Below, one piece after another: positions 63,129 through 64,000 of a DNA stretch of 64,000 nucleotides. The stretch is from Stygiobacter sp043807765 (GTDB taxonomy: Bacteria > Bacteroidota > Ignavibacteria > Ignavibacteriales > Melioribacteraceae), in the NCBI GenBank assembly GCA_043807765.1, contig JAZDFQ010000066.1:62001-126000 (forward strand), read 5' to 3'. The notes beneath the pieces were generated by a model that was not told the origin of the DNA, ran no database searches, and was given only the letters and a program-made list of their open reading frames with translations. How positions within the stretch are numbered: the stretch's first letter is position 1; each line of letters begins with the position of its first letter. A program made the translations under genes and the position numbers.

Positions 63129-64000
63129 ATGAAAAAAGTTTTTACCATAATAATATTTCTACTTTTCGTAATTAACACTTTCTCGCAAGACGATGGCTCT
63201 CAATACTGTTCCGAAGGAAAGATTAGAGCGTTCACCAGTTCAAACCGGCTTAGTAAAGTTGCTTATCCGGGTGATAACAGCATTGATGCAACTTACTACA
63301 AACTAAATCTAACAGTAAACTACAACAGCAAGCTGCTTACCGGCGAGGTTACTGTTAAAGCATGGTCATCAATTGATAAGCTAACTAACTTTTTTCTTGA
63401 TCTGGTAAACACAATGGCAGTTACTTCTGTTACATCCGGCAATGTTACTGTGGCTTACTCTCAAAGTAATAATCAGCTGAAGATTAATCTTGAAAAAGAA
63501 TACGCAAAAGGTGAATTAATTACAGTAACAATTAAGTATAGCGGCTATCCGCAAAGTGCCGGATTTGGAGATTTTGTTTTCACCGCACATTCCGGACAGC
63601 CAATAATTTGGACTTTGAGCGAGCCGTACGGTGCAAAATCATGGTGGCCAAGCAAAGATACTCCTGCTGATAAAGCCGATTCTTCCGATGTATGGATTAC
63701 CGCCGATAAATCATTCATCTCAATTTCCAACGGAATATTAACCGGAACGCTGAACAATCCGGATGGGACAACAACTTATAAATGGAAAAACCGTTACCCG
63801 ATTGCGAACTACCTAATTTCCCTCGCGATGACAAACTATCAAAAATACGATACACCGTTTGAATACGAAGCCGGAAAAACCATGCCCGTAACTCACTATG
63901 TTTTTCCAGAACAGTTTAACTCAAATAAAGCCAATCTGGATTTAGTGCCCGGCATGTTAAAAATCTTTTCAGAAAAGTTTGGCCTCTATCCTTTTATTAA
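63129..64000 (+). CDS. M1 family metallopeptidase, N-terminal part (cut by window edge)
   Basis: Open to the end of the window, 290 codons visible. Signal peptide (ending NTFSQD), then the M1 N-terminal beta domain: YPGDNSIDATYYKLNLTVNY, LLTGEVTVKAWSSI, and GAKSWWPSKDTPADKADSSDVWIT with the WWPSxDxPxDK signature just before the catalytic domain. The HExxH zinc site lies beyond 64000. Exported aminopeptidase, third exopeptidase type of the window. Confidence 0.9.
   Translation, partial: MKKVFTIIIFLLFVINTFSQDDGSQYCSEGKIRAFTSSNRLSKVAYPGDNSIDATYYKLNLTVNYNSKLLTGEVTVKAWSSIDKLTNFFLDLVNTMAVTSVTSGNVTVAYSQSNNQLKINLEKEYAKGELITVTIKYSGYPQSAGFGDFVFTAHSGQPIIWTLSEPYGAKSWWPSKDTPADKADSSDVWITADKSFISISNGILTGTLNNPDGTTTYKWKNRYPIANYLISLAMTNYQKYDTPFEYEAGKTMPVTHYVFPEQFNSNKANLDLVPGMLKIFSEKFGLYPFI

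Overview
The window looks like a chromosomal segment of a Bacteroidota/Ignavibacteriota-type bacterium, most likely an Ignavibacteria relative. The signs are: SusC/SusD-type and FecR-controlled TonB receptors, a secreted esterase ending in a T9SS sorting tail with the NYPNPFNPET signature, a fused CcoN-CcoO cbb3 oxidase subunit, S46 and S9 exopeptidases, and an AT-rich sequence full of short dispersed palindromes. I saw no rRNA, tRNA, CRISPR array or intact transposase gene.

Layout. (1) 126-2252: a secreted S46 dipeptidyl-peptidase. (2) 2463-17588, all on the minus strand: two consecutive copies of an ECF sigma / FecR anti-sigma / STN-TonB receptor cascade. The upstream module is sigma2, FecR2, a classical TonB receptor and a TlpA-like thiol protein. 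The downstream module is sigma1, FecR1, SusC, SusD and an Ntn hydrolase. Both modules end in a related terminator element, and both carry a hairpin with a T tract on the antisense strand between fecR and the receptor gene. (3) 17812-25131: esterase with T9SS tail, a DUF1289/corrinoid adenosyltransferase/HAD operon, a divergent ATP-grasp ligase and C39-like peptidase pair, a BrnT toxin-antitoxin pair, isochorismatase, SixA-like and HD proteins. (4) 25222-33714: a complete cbb3 oxidase structural and assembly operon (ccoI, ccoS, ccoNO, ccoQ, ccoP, ccoG, fixH, SafE-like exporter). (5) 34066-45535: housekeeping and metabolism (SDR, YciO-like protein, MFS, queC and queF with an HNH nuclease between them, a tyrosine phenol-lyase-like enzyme, GlnD-like protein, MurI, a broken four-helix-bundle gene, NUDIX). 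(6) 45670-51296: two GH29 fucosidases and a GH35 beta-galactosidase. (7) 52519-57384: a GNAT-like protein, then a restriction-modification pair (endonuclease-methylase with a frameshift, plus specificity subunit) and a NYN nuclease. (8) 57544-64000: DUF1232, S9 peptidase, a DUF433/DUF5615 toxin-antitoxin pair whose toxin is split by a miniature inverted-repeat element, nitroreductase, a dicarboxylate symporter, and the start of an M1 aminopeptidase cut by the window edge.

How the parts fit. The two sigma/FecR modules look like outer-membrane nutrient uptake under transmembrane control, with secreted peptidases, esterase and glycosidases supplying oligomers. The cbb3 operon indicates respiration at low oxygen. 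Small repeats are active in shaping the region: a 142-bp element sits directly after one fucosidase stop codon and also inside a toxin gene, and two 28-30 bp palindromes have entered the esterase's sorting tail in frame. The points most worth a second look are the paired antisense hairpins upstream of the receptors, the ATP-grasp/C39 pair, the frameshift at a TA repeat in the methylase, and the element-split toxin.
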